Part shown: positions 16,523 through 24,180 of the stretch, one piece after another
Position numbering within the stretch: the first letter of the stretch is position 1
How the letters are laid out: each line of letters opens with the position of its first letter
Notes under the pieces: model-generated
What the model saw: the letters and a program-made list of their open reading frames with translations, nothing else
Told to the model about the DNA's origin: nothing
Databases searched by the model: none
Origin: an uncultured Oscillospiraceae bacterium
GTDB lineage: Bacteria > Bacillota > Clostridia > Oscillospirales > Oscillospiraceae
Reading direction: 5' to 3'
NCBI GenBank assembly: GCA_944385705.1
Contig: CALWYF010000017.1
Coordinates: 1 to 43,458, forward strand
Length of the DNA stretch: 43,458 nucleotides
Program-made: the position numbers and the translations under genes

Positions 16523-17695
16523 TCAATTCAAATCAAAATCCACATGGCTGAGAATTTCCGTCATCTTCTCCATGGTCTCGGCTGACAGAATATAAAAGCC
16601 GTAGCGGGTGGAGCTGTCGCTGATCTCCCTGCCGTCCATAGGGAGAATCTCACTGACATGATATATGGATTCAGGGTAATTGCGGCGGATAAACTCCAGG
16701 TTGTCCATATCTTCCTGACAGAAGATGAAGCGTATGGCGGCAATGCGGGAGCTCTGCCGGACTCTCAGATCCGGAGCTCTGCCGCAGGCAATGTCCACGC
16801 AGGCAGCCACATAATCAATTCCCCGGCTTATATACACCAGGTCCGAGCCTATGCAGTCCCCGCCCATGCGGCCACCGCATTCGATGATGCGTATATTCCC
16901 CTCATCGTCTATCTTCAGCTCCGTGTGGGAGGCACCGAAGCGTATGCCCAGGCAGTCCAGCACCCGGGGCACAAGCTCCTTTATACGGCGGAGCGTGGCC
17001 TCGGTCATATGCAGAGGCGGCTGAAGATGTCCGGTCTCCACAAAGAGAGGGGCGCCGGTGGTAAACTTCTCCGTGCAGGCAAGGAAGTGGTGTTCTCCCT
17101 GCCAGGAGACATATTCTATGCTGTATTCCCGGCCGGGAGCAAACTCCTCCACCAGGACTTTCTTCTCAAAGGAATGGCTTCTGGCCTTCTCGATGGCCGG
17201 GGCCAGCTGGGCGGACTCTGTCACCTTGAAAACGCCGCGGCTGCCGGAGCGGTCCGTGGGCTTGACGATGACGGGGTATGCCAGCTCCAGCTCTTCCGCC
17301 TCCTCCGGGGAGGATATCAGGCGGCTTTTGCAGGAGGGCAGACCGGCCTTCTCAAAGGCCAGGCGCATCAGATGCTTGTTGGTGGCGGCCATGGCGCTTT
17401 CCATGCCGTTGCCGGTGAGGCCCAGCTTTTCGGCGATATAGTTTACCGTTATGGCTGCCAGGTCCGAGCCTATGGACACCACTCCCACCGGGGAGAGCAT
17501 GCGGCAGATATTCAGTATCCTGTCCAGCTCCACGATGCTTATGGGGTAGAAGTAGTCTGCGCTGTGTTCCCCCACGTCTCCGCTTTGCCAGGCAAAGACA
17601 TGGGTGGTATAGCCCATGGCCTTGGCGACAAGGATAAGCGGGTTCTGAAACTCATTGGCGCCGATTATTATGAGATTTTTTGCCTTGTTGTCCAT
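16523..17695 (-). CDS. ATP-grasp domain ligase
   Basis: This 390-residue protein has the carbamoyl-phosphate-synthase-like ATP-grasp layout. An N-terminal Rossmann-like pre-domain (NLIIIGANEFQNPLI, residues 7-21) is followed by the ATP-binding region with YPVIVKPTDRSGSRGV and VLVEEFAPGREYS. The metal-binding segment IRIIECGGRMGGDCIG comes later. Such enzymes activate a carboxylate as an acyl phosphate and join it to an amine, often linking amino acids or modifying small molecules. Its place between the ArnE/F-like pair and an ArnC-like transferase suggests that it attaches an amino or organic acid to the 4-amino sugar made by this operon. That is inference; the substrates are not readable from the sequence. 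GGAG precedes the start. Confidence 0.85.
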   Translation of the reverse strand: MDNKAKNLIIIGANEFQNPLILVAKAMGYTTHVFAWQSGDVGEHSADYFYPISIVELDRILNICRMLSPVGVVSIGSDLAAITVNYIAEKLGLTGNGMESAMAATNKHLMRLAFEKAGLPSCKSRLISSPEEAEELELAYPVIVKPTDRSGSRGVFKVTESAQLAPAIEKARSHSFEKKVLVEEFAPGREYSIEYVSWQGEHHFLACTEKFTTGAPLFVETGHLQPPLHMTEATLRRIKELVPRVLDCLGIRFGASHTELKIDDEGNIRIIECGGRMGGDCIGSDLVYISRGIDYVAACVDIACGRAPDLRVRQSSRIAAIRFIFCQEDMDNLEFIRRNYPESIYHVSEILPMDGREISDSSTRYGFYILSAETMEKMTEILSHVDFDLN

Positions 17696-17706
17696 AGAGG
17701 CTCCAA

Positions 17707-18054
17707 TCAGAGAGTAAAGATGATAATGCCCAAAAGTATAAGGAAAAGGGCAAACAGCTTGCGGGTGCCCACCTTTTCCTTAAAAATGGTAACTCCGAAA
17801 ACGGTGACGAAGATGTATGAGCTGCTCTCGAAAGCCGGGCTCATGCTGAGGGGCAGCTTCTTATAGGCCAGCATGGTCAGCAGGGTGCTGCCGAAGAACA
17901 TGCCGTAGGCCAGGATCACCGGGAGGTTGAGGTATTCCCGGATAAAGCTCCTGCGCTCCGTGAGGGAGGCCTTTTTCAGGATAGTCTGGGACACGGAGGA
18001 GACGAACACGCTGAAAAAGCCGATGAACAGATAGGGCAGCATTTCTCCCGTCAT
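17707..18054 (-). CDS. ArnE/ArnF-like small membrane protein, second of a pair
   Basis: A 115-residue protein with about four membrane helices, in the EamA/small multidrug resistance class. It resembles ArnE/ArnF, proposed flippase subunits that carry undecaprenyl-phosphate aminosugars across the membrane. Helices run roughly at residues 5-22, 43-62, 66-88 and 96-114. The segment SMSPAFESSSYIFVTVFGVTIFKEKV is typical of the family. Its start overlaps the end of the preceding small membrane gene by 4 bases (ATGA), so the two are translationally coupled and probably form a heterodimer. The flippase role is inferred from family and context. Confidence 0.82.
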   Translation of the reverse strand: MTGEMLPYLFIGFFSVFVSSVSQTILKKASLTERRSFIREYLNLPVILAYGMFFGSTLLTMLAYKKLPLSMSPAFESSSYIFVTVFGVTIFKEKVGTRKLFALFLILLGIIIFTL

Positions 18055-18422
18055 GGCTGCACCTCCCTGTCTCCGCCCTTTTCAGGCTGCACAAAGAGTA
18101 TCACTCCGGCCACCGCCAGGGCGCAGCCTATGAGCTGATTGAGGTGTATCTGCTCCTTGAAGAGCAGGGCGCCGAAGACCATGCTCCACACCAGGGTGAC
18201 GGCCTTGTTGGCAAAGGCCACGGTAAGGGGCAGGCGCTTGAGTATCTGCTGCCAGCCCAGGGCGTAGACCACCAGGATGCAGAACATGCCGCCGTAGTAC
18301 AGACAGAACTTGAAGCTGAGGAAGCTCTCCCCTGCCGCCAGTTTCGACAGCACCGAGGACAGGGAGTAGAACAGCAGCAGCAGGTGCAGGGCCAGAAAGA
18401 CCTTTTTATCCGTTTTTTCCAT
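18051..18422 (-). CDS. ArnE/ArnF-like small membrane protein, first of a pair
   Basis: A 123-residue protein with about four membrane helices, likewise of the EamA/SMR class: helices near residues 8-25, 33-55, 64-90 and 97-112. The segment TLVWSMVFGALLFKEQIHLNQLIGCALAVAGVILF matches the usual helix-loop-helix with a conserved LFKE. It starts 2 bases past the stop of the copy-2 glycosyltransferase. Together with its 115-residue partner it makes a two-gene set like arnE-arnF. I considered whether the two are halves of one frameshifted EamA protein. Each has its own start and full four-helix plan, so a pair is the better reading. Confidence 0.82.
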   Translation of the reverse strand: MEKTDKKVFLALHLLLLFYSLSSVLSKLAAGESFLSFKFCLYYGGMFCILVVYALGWQQILKRLPLTVAFANKAVTLVWSMVFGALLFKEQIHLNQLIGCALAVAGVILFVQPEKGGDREVQP

Positions 18423-18424
18423 GC

Positions 18425-19363
18425 TCAGCTCTCACTGTCCTTTTTCACTACCTGCCGTTCAACGAACTGTGGAGAGGCGTTGATGCACATGTATATACGG
18501 CCTATATATTCCCCTATCAGGCCAAGCACTACCAGAATGATGCCGCCAAGCACCAGCTGCAATGCCATGGTGGAGCTCCAGCCCTCGGGTATACTGCTGT
18601 CGGTGAAATATTTAACCACGATTACCAGAGCATAGATAAAACCCAAAAAGGCCGTAAAGACCCCGGCATAAGTAGCCAGACGCAGGGGTTTTACGGAAAA
18701 AGAGGTAAAGCCATTCATCCATAAGCTCAGTAGCTTGCCGATAGTGTAGCCCGACTCCCCCTGCTGCCGCTGCCGGTGGTTTACCGGTACATTGCATATC
18801 CTGCGGGTAGAGCGGAGCACCAGCCCGTCCACATAGGGAAAGCAGTGCTTGTAGTTGAGCATTTCTTCTATGATAAATCGTTTGGCCGCAAGATAGCTGG
18901 GGATGGACAGGTCTTTGGGCTTGCCCAGCATTATTTCCGTCATTTTATTGTTTATGCGGGTGCCCCAGTTGCGGAACTTGGAGTGCTGCTTATGCTCATA
19001 GGAGGCATAGACCACATCATAGCCCTCCTCCAGTTTGCCTAGAAGCTTGCCTACCTCGTCGGCAGGAGTCTGCCCGTCGTCGTCCAGACAGACGACTATA
19101 TCGCCCCGGCAGTGGTGGAAGCCGGACATCAGAGCCCCGTGCTGCCCGAAATTTCTTGTCAGGTCCACGGCGGTTATGTGTTCGTCTTTCTTTGCCAAAG
19201 CTGAGATGACGGCAAAGGTGCCGTCAGGTGAGCTGTCGTTCACCAGGATTATTTCATAGTCATACTGGGGGAGAGAGGGCATGGTGCTCTCTATCTCGTC
19301 CACAACTGAACCTATGGTATTCTGCGAGCAATAGCAGGGTATTACAAAAGATACAAGTTTCAA
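18425..19363 (-). CDS. ArnC-like polyprenyl-phosphate glycosyltransferase (copy 2)
   Basis: This 312-residue family 2 glycosyltransferase has the same plan as copy 1: a GT-A domain with LVSFVIPCYCS, ILVNDSSPDGT, RNFGQHGALMSGF and CLDDDGQTPADE, followed by two membrane helices near residues 232-256 and 269-291 and GLIGEYIGRIYM. The two copies match over their whole length and share long identical blocks (NHRQRQ, GYT, LWMNGFTSFS, KPLRLATY). They differ most in the loop between the helices and around residue 130, where copy 1 has one extra residue. The start overlaps the upstream GNAT stop by 4 bases. Two such enzymes may act on two donors, or form a heteromeric enzyme; neither can be told from sequence. 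Confidence 0.92.
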   Translation of the reverse strand: MKLVSFVIPCYCSQNTIGSVVDEIESTMPSLPQYDYEIILVNDSSPDGTFAVISALAKKDEHITAVDLTRNFGQHGALMSGFHHCRGDIVVCLDDDGQTPADEVGKLLGKLEEGYDVVYASYEHKQHSKFRNWGTRINNKMTEIMLGKPKDLSIPSYLAAKRFIIEEMLNYKHCFPYVDGLVLRSTRRICNVPVNHRQRQQGESGYTIGKLLSLWMNGFTSFSVKPLRLATYAGVFTAFLGFIYALVIVVKYFTDSSIPEGWSSTMALQLVLGGIILVVLGLIGEYIGRIYMCINASPQFVERQVVKKDSES

Positions 19364-19914
19364 GTCTCTCCCTCCTCGTTAATAATGGCCATAAAGCTGA
19401 GGTCCCGGTATTTCCCGTCCAGCTTTACCATATCCTTAAAGACTCCCTCGGTGACGAAGCCGGCCTTCTCATAGCTGCGCCGGGCGATGTCGTTGCCGTC
19501 CAGCACCCTGAGGCTTATCCGGTGCAGCTTCAGCACATCCAGGCCGAAGCGGGTGAAGAGCCGCGCAGTCTCAGTGCCAAGACCCCGGCCCAGAGCATCC
19601 TTTTCGCCGATAAAGATGCCGTATTCGGCGCTCTCATTCTCCGGGTCCACATCCCGGTAATATACACTGCCTACAGGGCGGCTGCCATCTTTTTCCACGA
19701 TTATATATTGGATGACCTTTCCGGTATCCACCTTGGTCCTGAGCCAATTTTCGTGGAGCTCCGGGGTAAAGGGCTGCCGGAAAATAAAATGCCGGTACAC
19801 AGAGGGGGTGTTGCGCCAGGCGACTATGAGGGGGGTGTCTTCCCGGGTGATGGGGCGGAGAAAGACCTTTTCCCCGTTTATCACGGGCAGGTCGCAGGGG
19901 GCAAAGATATTCAT
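19360..19914 (-). CDS. GNAT N-acetyltransferase, WecD/RimJ-like
   Basis: A 184-residue Gcn5-related acetyltransferase of the RimJ/RimL type. Visible parts are the N-terminal VFLRPITREDTPLIVAWRN, the strand SRPVGSVYYRDVD, the acetyl-CoA loop region DALGRGLGTETARLF (the Q/R-x-x-G-x-G/A site) and the C-terminal LRVLDGNDIARRSYEKAGFVTEG. Because it sits with a WecE-type aminotransferase, the likely substrate is the amino group of the new 4-amino sugar, as WecD does for dTDP-Fuc4N; a PseH-like role is also possible. The start at 19914 has an SD (AGGAAGG). A longer frame to 20154 only overlaps the gene upstream. Confidence 0.87.
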   Translation of the reverse strand: MNIFAPCDLPVINGEKVFLRPITREDTPLIVAWRNTPSVYRHFIFRQPFTPELHENWLRTKVDTGKVIQYIIVEKDGSRPVGSVYYRDVDPENESAEYGIFIGEKDALGRGLGTETARLFTRFGLDVLKLHRISLRVLDGNDIARRSYEKAGFVTEGVFKDMVKLDGKYRDLSFMAIINEEGET

Positions 19915-19931
19915 AGTTTCCTTCCTCCAAA

Positions 19932-21440
19932 TCAGGATTCCAGCCGGCGGTAGAGCTCCCCGTAGCCTTCCATGGTGGCGTAATGCTGGTAGTATTCCGG
20001 GGAGGGAGTGGGGTCGCCGGGGAGGGACAAGATATAATCCATCCCGTAGCCGTGGGTGTTTTCTTCGTATATGCCCCCGCAGATGCCCACATTTGCAGGC
20101 ACATCCTTCATCAGGGCCAGTTCGTAGGCGGTGCCGTAAAGACCAAGGGTACATGCCTCATCCCCAAAAAGTTCCGAGTAGTCAAGACCGGTGGACTCAT
20201 CGGGATAAAAGCGGGGGTCCTGAGCCACATGCCTGTAAGCCTCCGGAGCCATGAGCATACCGAAGACCAGGAGGGCGGCCAGGGCGGCTTTGAAGGTCCT
20301 GCCCTCACCGCTCCAGCGCAGCAGCAGCCACAGCACCATGCAGTAGGCCAGAGGTGCCAGAGTACGGTAATCACGCCAGTCAAAGACGTAGTATATGGTC
20401 AGCACAATGAGCAGACCGGCGGCGCCGGCGGCAAACACGCCGAAATAGGCCCAACGCCAGGTGAGGCGCAGCCTGCCCCCCTCCTTCTTAAGCAGGGTCT
20501 TGCCCAAAAGCACCAGCAGTACCAGAAGATAGAAATATCTGGCCATTGCCTGGGGCAGGGAATTGTCGGAAAAGGGGTTCAGGTAATTCAGAATGTTAGT
20601 GCGGGTATTGAGCCAAAGGCCTCGCAGCAGCTCGCCCAGACTGCTGCTTTGCATGAGAGTGTACAGGGCGTCGGGATAAGGGGCCACAAAGAGAGAAAAA
20701 CAGTAGTTGAAGGCCAGGGTGCCCAGAGCATAGAGGACCAGGCATACAAGCAGCTTTAAACCTATCTTGTTGTCACAGAAGATGAGTATGGCCGGGAAAA
20801 ACAGCACCACGTTGCTCATGCGCAGCAGAGTGCAGTAGAGCCCGCAGACAAAGAGCAGAGGCAGGGTCCAGCGAGAGTGGGGCAGGGCACCGCTGTGTTC
20901 CTTCTCGTAGCGCAGCAGCAGCGCCATATACACTATCACGCAGGCGTAGCAGGGCATCTCCATCATGGAGAGATTTATATATCTCACCAGGGGCGGATAG
21001 AGCAGGGTGAAGAGAGCTATAAGAAGCATCTCGGAGACACCGGGGCGGACTATGAGGTACAGCAGCAGAAAAGCCGCTGCAAGCATGACGACTCCGGCGA
21101 TTACCAGGGCGCTGTCAGTCATGGGAAACAGCAGAACATACCAGAGCCATGCCGCTACCGGAGACAGACCGTGACTGCCCAGAGGACCGTAGGGGGCCAC
21201 ATAACCCACAAGATGCTCCGTGGATCCGAAGTCAAAGCCTCTTTCGCTTATGGAGTACATAAGGCGCCAATAGCCCATCTCGTCGTTGAAGATGGGCTTG
21301 GATAAAAACATGTTCTGTCCGGACATCAGAGAGAGCAGAAACATAATGACGACCGGAGAAGCGATAAGGAGCAGAAGAGAAAGGACCCGGGAATATCTGG
21401 GGCTTTTCCCGGAGAGAGCCGCCCCGGACTCAGTGCTCAT
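19932..21440 (-). CDS. Multi-pass membrane protein, GT-C-like glycosyltransferase
   Basis: A 502-residue protein with roughly ten or more membrane helices in residues 18-400 and a soluble C-terminal tail of about 100 residues. The first outer loop contains PIFNDEMGYW with the acidic pair D53-E54. This is the place and kind of motif used by GT-C enzymes (ArnT, PMT, family 39 and 83) to bind a lipid-phosphate sugar. It should act on the outer face, taking the sugar from undecaprenyl phosphate and passing it to a surface polymer or protein. I do not recognise a named family, so a polymerase or other envelope role remains possible. Its start lies 11 bases inside the end of the aminotransferase gene, showing tight coupling. 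Confidence 0.72.
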   Translation of the reverse strand: MSTESGAALSGKSPRYSRVLSLLLLIASPVVIMFLLSLMSGQNMFLSKPIFNDEMGYWRLMYSISERGFDFGSTEHLVGYVAPYGPLGSHGLSPVAAWLWYVLLFPMTDSALVIAGVVMLAAAFLLLYLIVRPGVSEMLLIALFTLLYPPLVRYINLSMMEMPCYACVIVYMALLLRYEKEHSGALPHSRWTLPLLFVCGLYCTLLRMSNVVLFFPAILIFCDNKIGLKLLVCLVLYALGTLAFNYCFSLFVAPYPDALYTLMQSSSLGELLRGLWLNTRTNILNYLNPFSDNSLPQAMARYFYLLVLLVLLGKTLLKKEGGRLRLTWRWAYFGVFAAGAAGLLIVLTIYYVFDWRDYRTLAPLAYCMVLWLLLRWSGEGRTFKAALAALLVFGMLMAPEAYRHVAQDPRFYPDESTGLDYSELFGDEACTLGLYGTAYELALMKDVPANVGICGGIYEENTHGYGMDYILSLPGDPTPSPEYYQHYATMEGYGELYRRLES

Positions 21441-22563
21441 TGTAAAACTCCTTGACGGCGTTTATGACTGCCTGCCGGTCCTCATCGGTGAGGCCGAAGT
21501 ACATGGGCAGACGCAGCAGCCTGTCGGACTGGGAGGTGGTGTATACATCCTCCCCGGCAAAACGGCCGAATCTCAGACCGGCGGGGGCGGAGTGCAGCGG
21601 CACATAATGGAACACCGCAAGAATGCCCCGGGCCTTGAGGTAATTGATAAGGGCGGTGCGCTCAGCCAGGTCCTTTGCCTTTATATAGAACATGTGGGCG
21701 TTGTGGACGCAGCCCTCGGGAATAGTGGGCAGTTCCAGCTTACCGGCCCGGGCCAGGGGCTGAAAAGCCTTCCAGTACTCGCCCCAGGTGTTGAGCCGGT
21801 CCCTGTTTATCTCATCTGCTTTCAGAAGCTGGGCCCAGAGATAGGCGGCGTTGAGTTCGCTGGGCAGGTAGCTGTCACCGAAGTCTACCCAGGTATACTT
21901 GTCCACCTGGCCCCGGAAGAATTTGGAGCGGTTGGTTCCCTTTTCCCGGAGTATCTCAGCCCGCTCATTGTATTCAGGCCGGTTTATCAGCAAGGCTCCA
22001 CCCTCACCCATGGAGTAGTTCTTGGTCTCATGGAAGGAGAAGCAGCCCAGGTCGCCTATGGTGCCAAGAGCCCGGCCCTTGTAGCTGCTCATAACTCCCT
22101 GAGCGGCGTCTTCCACCACCTTCAGGCCGTGGCGCCGGGCTATGTCCATAATCGTGTCCATCTCGCAGGCCACGCCGGCATAGTGCATGGGAACGATGAC
22201 CCGGGTCCTGGGTGTGATGGCGGCCTCGATTTTGGTTTCGTCTATATTCATGGTGTCCGGGCGGATATCCACGAACACCAGCTTTGCCCCCGCCAGCACA
22301 AAGGCAGTAGCCGTGCTGGAAAAGGTGAAGCTGGGGAGGATGACCTCATCTCCGGGCTCAAGGCCGCACAGCAGCGCAGCCATATCCAGGGCGGTGGTGC
22401 CACTGGTAGTCAGCAGTACCTTTTGAGCTCCAAAGCGCTCTTCCATCCAGCGGCTGCATTTTTTCGTAAACTCTCCGTCTCCGCAGATTTTTCTGCTTGC
22501 TATGGCCTGGCTGATGTATTCCAGCTCATCGCCGGTGCAGGGAGGTACATTAAAAGGTATCAT
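21430..22563 (-). CDS. wecE: dTDP-4-amino-4,6-dideoxygalactose transaminase (WecE/RffA type)
   Basis: A 377-residue PLP enzyme of the DegT/DnrJ/EryC1 family. From recall, its sequence tracks Escherichia coli WecE nearly block by block: IPFNVPPCTGDELEYI, CGDGEFTKKC, GDEVILPSFTFSSTA, PDTMNIDETKIEAAIT, HYAGVACEMDTIM, EDAAQGVMSSYKGRALGTIG, and REKGTNRSKFFRGQVDKYTW. The PLP lysine is K181 in FHETKNYS. It should convert dTDP-4-keto-6-deoxyglucose to dTDP-4-amino-4,6-dideoxygalactose using glutamate. The ATG at 22563 is chosen for its GGGGGAAG site; an upstream in-frame ATG at 22614 has no SD. First gene of the operon. The donor genes rmlA and rmlB are not in the window. Confidence 0.93.
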   Translation of the reverse strand: MIPFNVPPCTGDELEYISQAIASRKICGDGEFTKKCSRWMEERFGAQKVLLTTSGTTALDMAALLCGLEPGDEVILPSFTFSSTATAFVLAGAKLVFVDIRPDTMNIDETKIEAAITPRTRVIVPMHYAGVACEMDTIMDIARRHGLKVVEDAAQGVMSSYKGRALGTIGDLGCFSFHETKNYSMGEGGALLINRPEYNERAEILREKGTNRSKFFRGQVDKYTWVDFGDSYLPSELNAAYLWAQLLKADEINRDRLNTWGEYWKAFQPLARAGKLELPTIPEGCVHNAHMFYIKAKDLAERTALINYLKARGILAVFHYVPLHSAPAGLRFGRFAGEDVYTTSQSDRLLRLPMYFGLTDEDRQAVINAVKEFYNEH

Positions 22564-22637
22564 TGTTCTTCCCCCGTAAATCGACATGTTTTTTGTGAGA
22601 TTTATGGTATTCATATAATAACTTTAATAACTTATAT

Positions 22638-22665
22638 ATTATATCACGGATTTCCCCGATTGCAA
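22638..22665 (-). promoter_or_regulatory. Promoter of the glycosylation operon
   Basis: Read leftwards: TTGCAA (22660-22665), 16 bp, TATAAT (22638-22643). The start would be near 22631, some 70 bases before the wecE ATG at 22563. It is the only good promoter found ahead of the nine-gene operon. The rest of 22666-22840, toward lacI, shows no gene. Confidence 0.7.
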
Positions 22666-22844
22666 GGTAAAGATGGGGTATCCCGACCGGGTAAATGTAT
22701 GGTAACAATATTCCACAAGTCTTGGACAATATGACGCAATTTTTCCCCGTGGGAAAGATAAAAAAGACTATGCTTGTGGAGTTTATACAAAAAAATCGGC
22801 AAAAGATTGTGCATTCTCACGCCGGAAAGATGCTTGGAAACCGG

Positions 22845-22873
22845 TTGACAAAAAGCACAAGCAATGCTAGAAT
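22845..22873 (+). promoter_or_regulatory. Promoter of the LacI-family regulator gene
   Basis: TTGACA (22845-22850), 17 bp, TAGAAT (22868-22873), with an extended -10 TG one base upstream. GGAAACCGGTTG at 22836-22847 overlaps the -35. It shares the GGAAAC half of the operators at 24001-24025 and contains the palindrome AACCGGTT, so autoregulation is possible but unproven. Confidence 0.75.
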
Positions 22874-22900
22874 TTTTACAGAATTGTTAAGGAAAAGCCA

Positions 22901-23944
22901 ATGGATAATCAATCAGACAGCAGGCTGACCATAGATGAAGTGGCTAAGCTCTGCGGTGTTTCAAAGACAACTATATCAAGGTTTCTCAACGGCAAGTTTG
23001 AAAACATGTCTGCCGATACCCGAGAGCACATTCGCCGGGTGATAGCCGAGGTGGATTACCACCCCAACCGCTCCGCCCAGAGGCTCAAGGCCAGCCGCAG
23101 CATGCTTATCGGCTGCGTCATCGGCGACATCAGCAGCCCTTTTTCCGCCTTGCTGCTGAAAGGAATAACCACCGTATGTGAGGAAGCCGGCTACCAGGTT
23201 CTCTTTGCCGACAGCGGCGAAGACCCACGCCGGGAACGCAGGGCCATCAAGGGCTTTCTTGAAAACCGGGTGGACGGGCTGATAGTCAACACCTGCGGCG
23301 GAAACGACGAGTTTTTGCTGGAGCTGCAAAACAGCGGCACCTGCCTGGTGCTGGCGGACCGGCAGCTGCTGGGCTCCGACCGGATAGACACCGTCACTAC
23401 CCCCAACAAGAGTACCGCCTATGACTGCGTCAGATTCCTTCTGGCTCAGGGCTATACCAAGGTGGCTTTTTTCTCCGAGATCATCGGACATATCTCACCC
23501 CGTATCCTCCGCCGCCAGGGCTACGAGCAGGCGGTGAGAGACCTGACGGAAAACGAGCCGGAGACTTACGAGTTCTCAGCCGACGATGCCGGCAGCTGCA
23601 AAAGCTGCCTGAGGGTCTTCCGCAGGAAGTATCCCGAAGAGCGTATCGCCATCCTCTCCTCCAACGGGGCCAGCGCCCAGAAAATGCTGGTTGCCATGAA
23701 GGACCTGGGGATAGAGCCGGGATATGACTTCGGTTTTTGTACCTTTGACGATTGGAACTGGCTCCAGATTGCCAGACCTGGAATAAGCGCCGTGGCCCTG
23801 GCCACAGGCGATGTGGGAGCGAAATCAGCGGAACTGCTGCTGGAGCGCATAAGCGGCAAACGCCCCTCCGGGGCCCGGGCCGTAAGCGTGGAAATTCCCG
23901 CCCACTTTATAGTAAGAGAATCAACTCCCGCTCAGAGCTTTTGA
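22901..23944 (+). CDS. LacI family transcriptional regulator of the uronate locus
   Basis: This 347-residue repressor has the LacI helix-turn-helix and hinge at the N terminus (LTIDEVAKLCGVSKTTISRFLNG, then YHPNRSAQRLKASRS) and a periplasmic-binding-protein-like effector domain (IGCVIGDISSPFSALLLKGI, FADSGEDPRRE, VDGLIVNTCGG, FCTFDDWNW). It resembles the KdgR-type LacI regulators found beside KDG genes in Firmicutes, although this cannot be proved by sight. It stands directly before the TRAP and KDG pathway genes, and two perfect operator-like palindromes follow its stop. Expected action: repress the locus until a pathway intermediate such as KDG binds. The start follows AAGGAAAA. Confidence 0.92.
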   Translation: MDNQSDSRLTIDEVAKLCGVSKTTISRFLNGKFENMSADTREHIRRVIAEVDYHPNRSAQRLKASRSMLIGCVIGDISSPFSALLLKGITTVCEEAGYQVLFADSGEDPRRERRAIKGFLENRVDGLIVNTCGGNDEFLLELQNSGTCLVLADRQLLGSDRIDTVTTPNKSTAYDCVRFLLAQGYTKVAFFSEIIGHISPRILRRQGYEQAVRDLTENEPETYEFSADDAGSCKSCLRVFRRKYPEERIAILSSNGASAQKMLVAMKDLGIEPGYDFGFCTFDDWNWLQIARPGISAVALATGDVGAKSAELLLERISGKRPSGARAVSVEIPAHFIVRESTPAQSF

Positions 23945-24000
23945 GGGGGGCCGGTTGAGAAGGCCTTCCGCTGAGCGTTTTAATAACAGCCCTATCTTGT

Positions 24001-24025
24001 TAAACGGTTTACGGAAACGGTTTCC
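24001..24025. promoter_or_regulatory. Tandem LacI-type operators ahead of the uronate operon
   Basis: Two perfect odd-centred palindromes lie side by side: TAAACGGTTTA (24001-24011) and GGAAACGGTTTCC (24013-24025). They share the core AAACGGTTT and have centres 13 bp apart. They lie in the 236-base gap between the lacI stop and the receptor gene. Core and symmetry fit LacI-family operators. I could not assign a confident -35/-10 pair around them. Confidence 0.75.
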
Positions 24026-24180
24026 ATAAATTGGAATCTGCCGGATGGCCGGATAAGACCAAAGCAAAAACGATTACGAACCTTTCCCGGGCTGAACGCA
24101 CAAAAGCTCTGCACCCCATGTATTACCGGCGAGATACAAAGGCTCGCCTGTATATAAAAAACCTTTCAGGAGGAAAAGTA

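Noticed and set aside
17707-18422. One EamA transporter broken by a frameshift
   Set aside because: Each half has its own start, four helices and a typical ArnE/ArnF length, and they overlap by the common ATGA coupling.
22563-22614. Upstream ATG at 22614 as the start of the aminotransferase
   Set aside because: It lacks a ribosome site and adds 17 residues absent from WecE; the ATG at 22563 has GGGGGAAG and matches the family's first residues IPFN.
23945-24180. Riboswitch or tRNA in the leader of the transporter operon
   Set aside because: Apart from the two operator palindromes no conserved fold or cloverleaf was seen.
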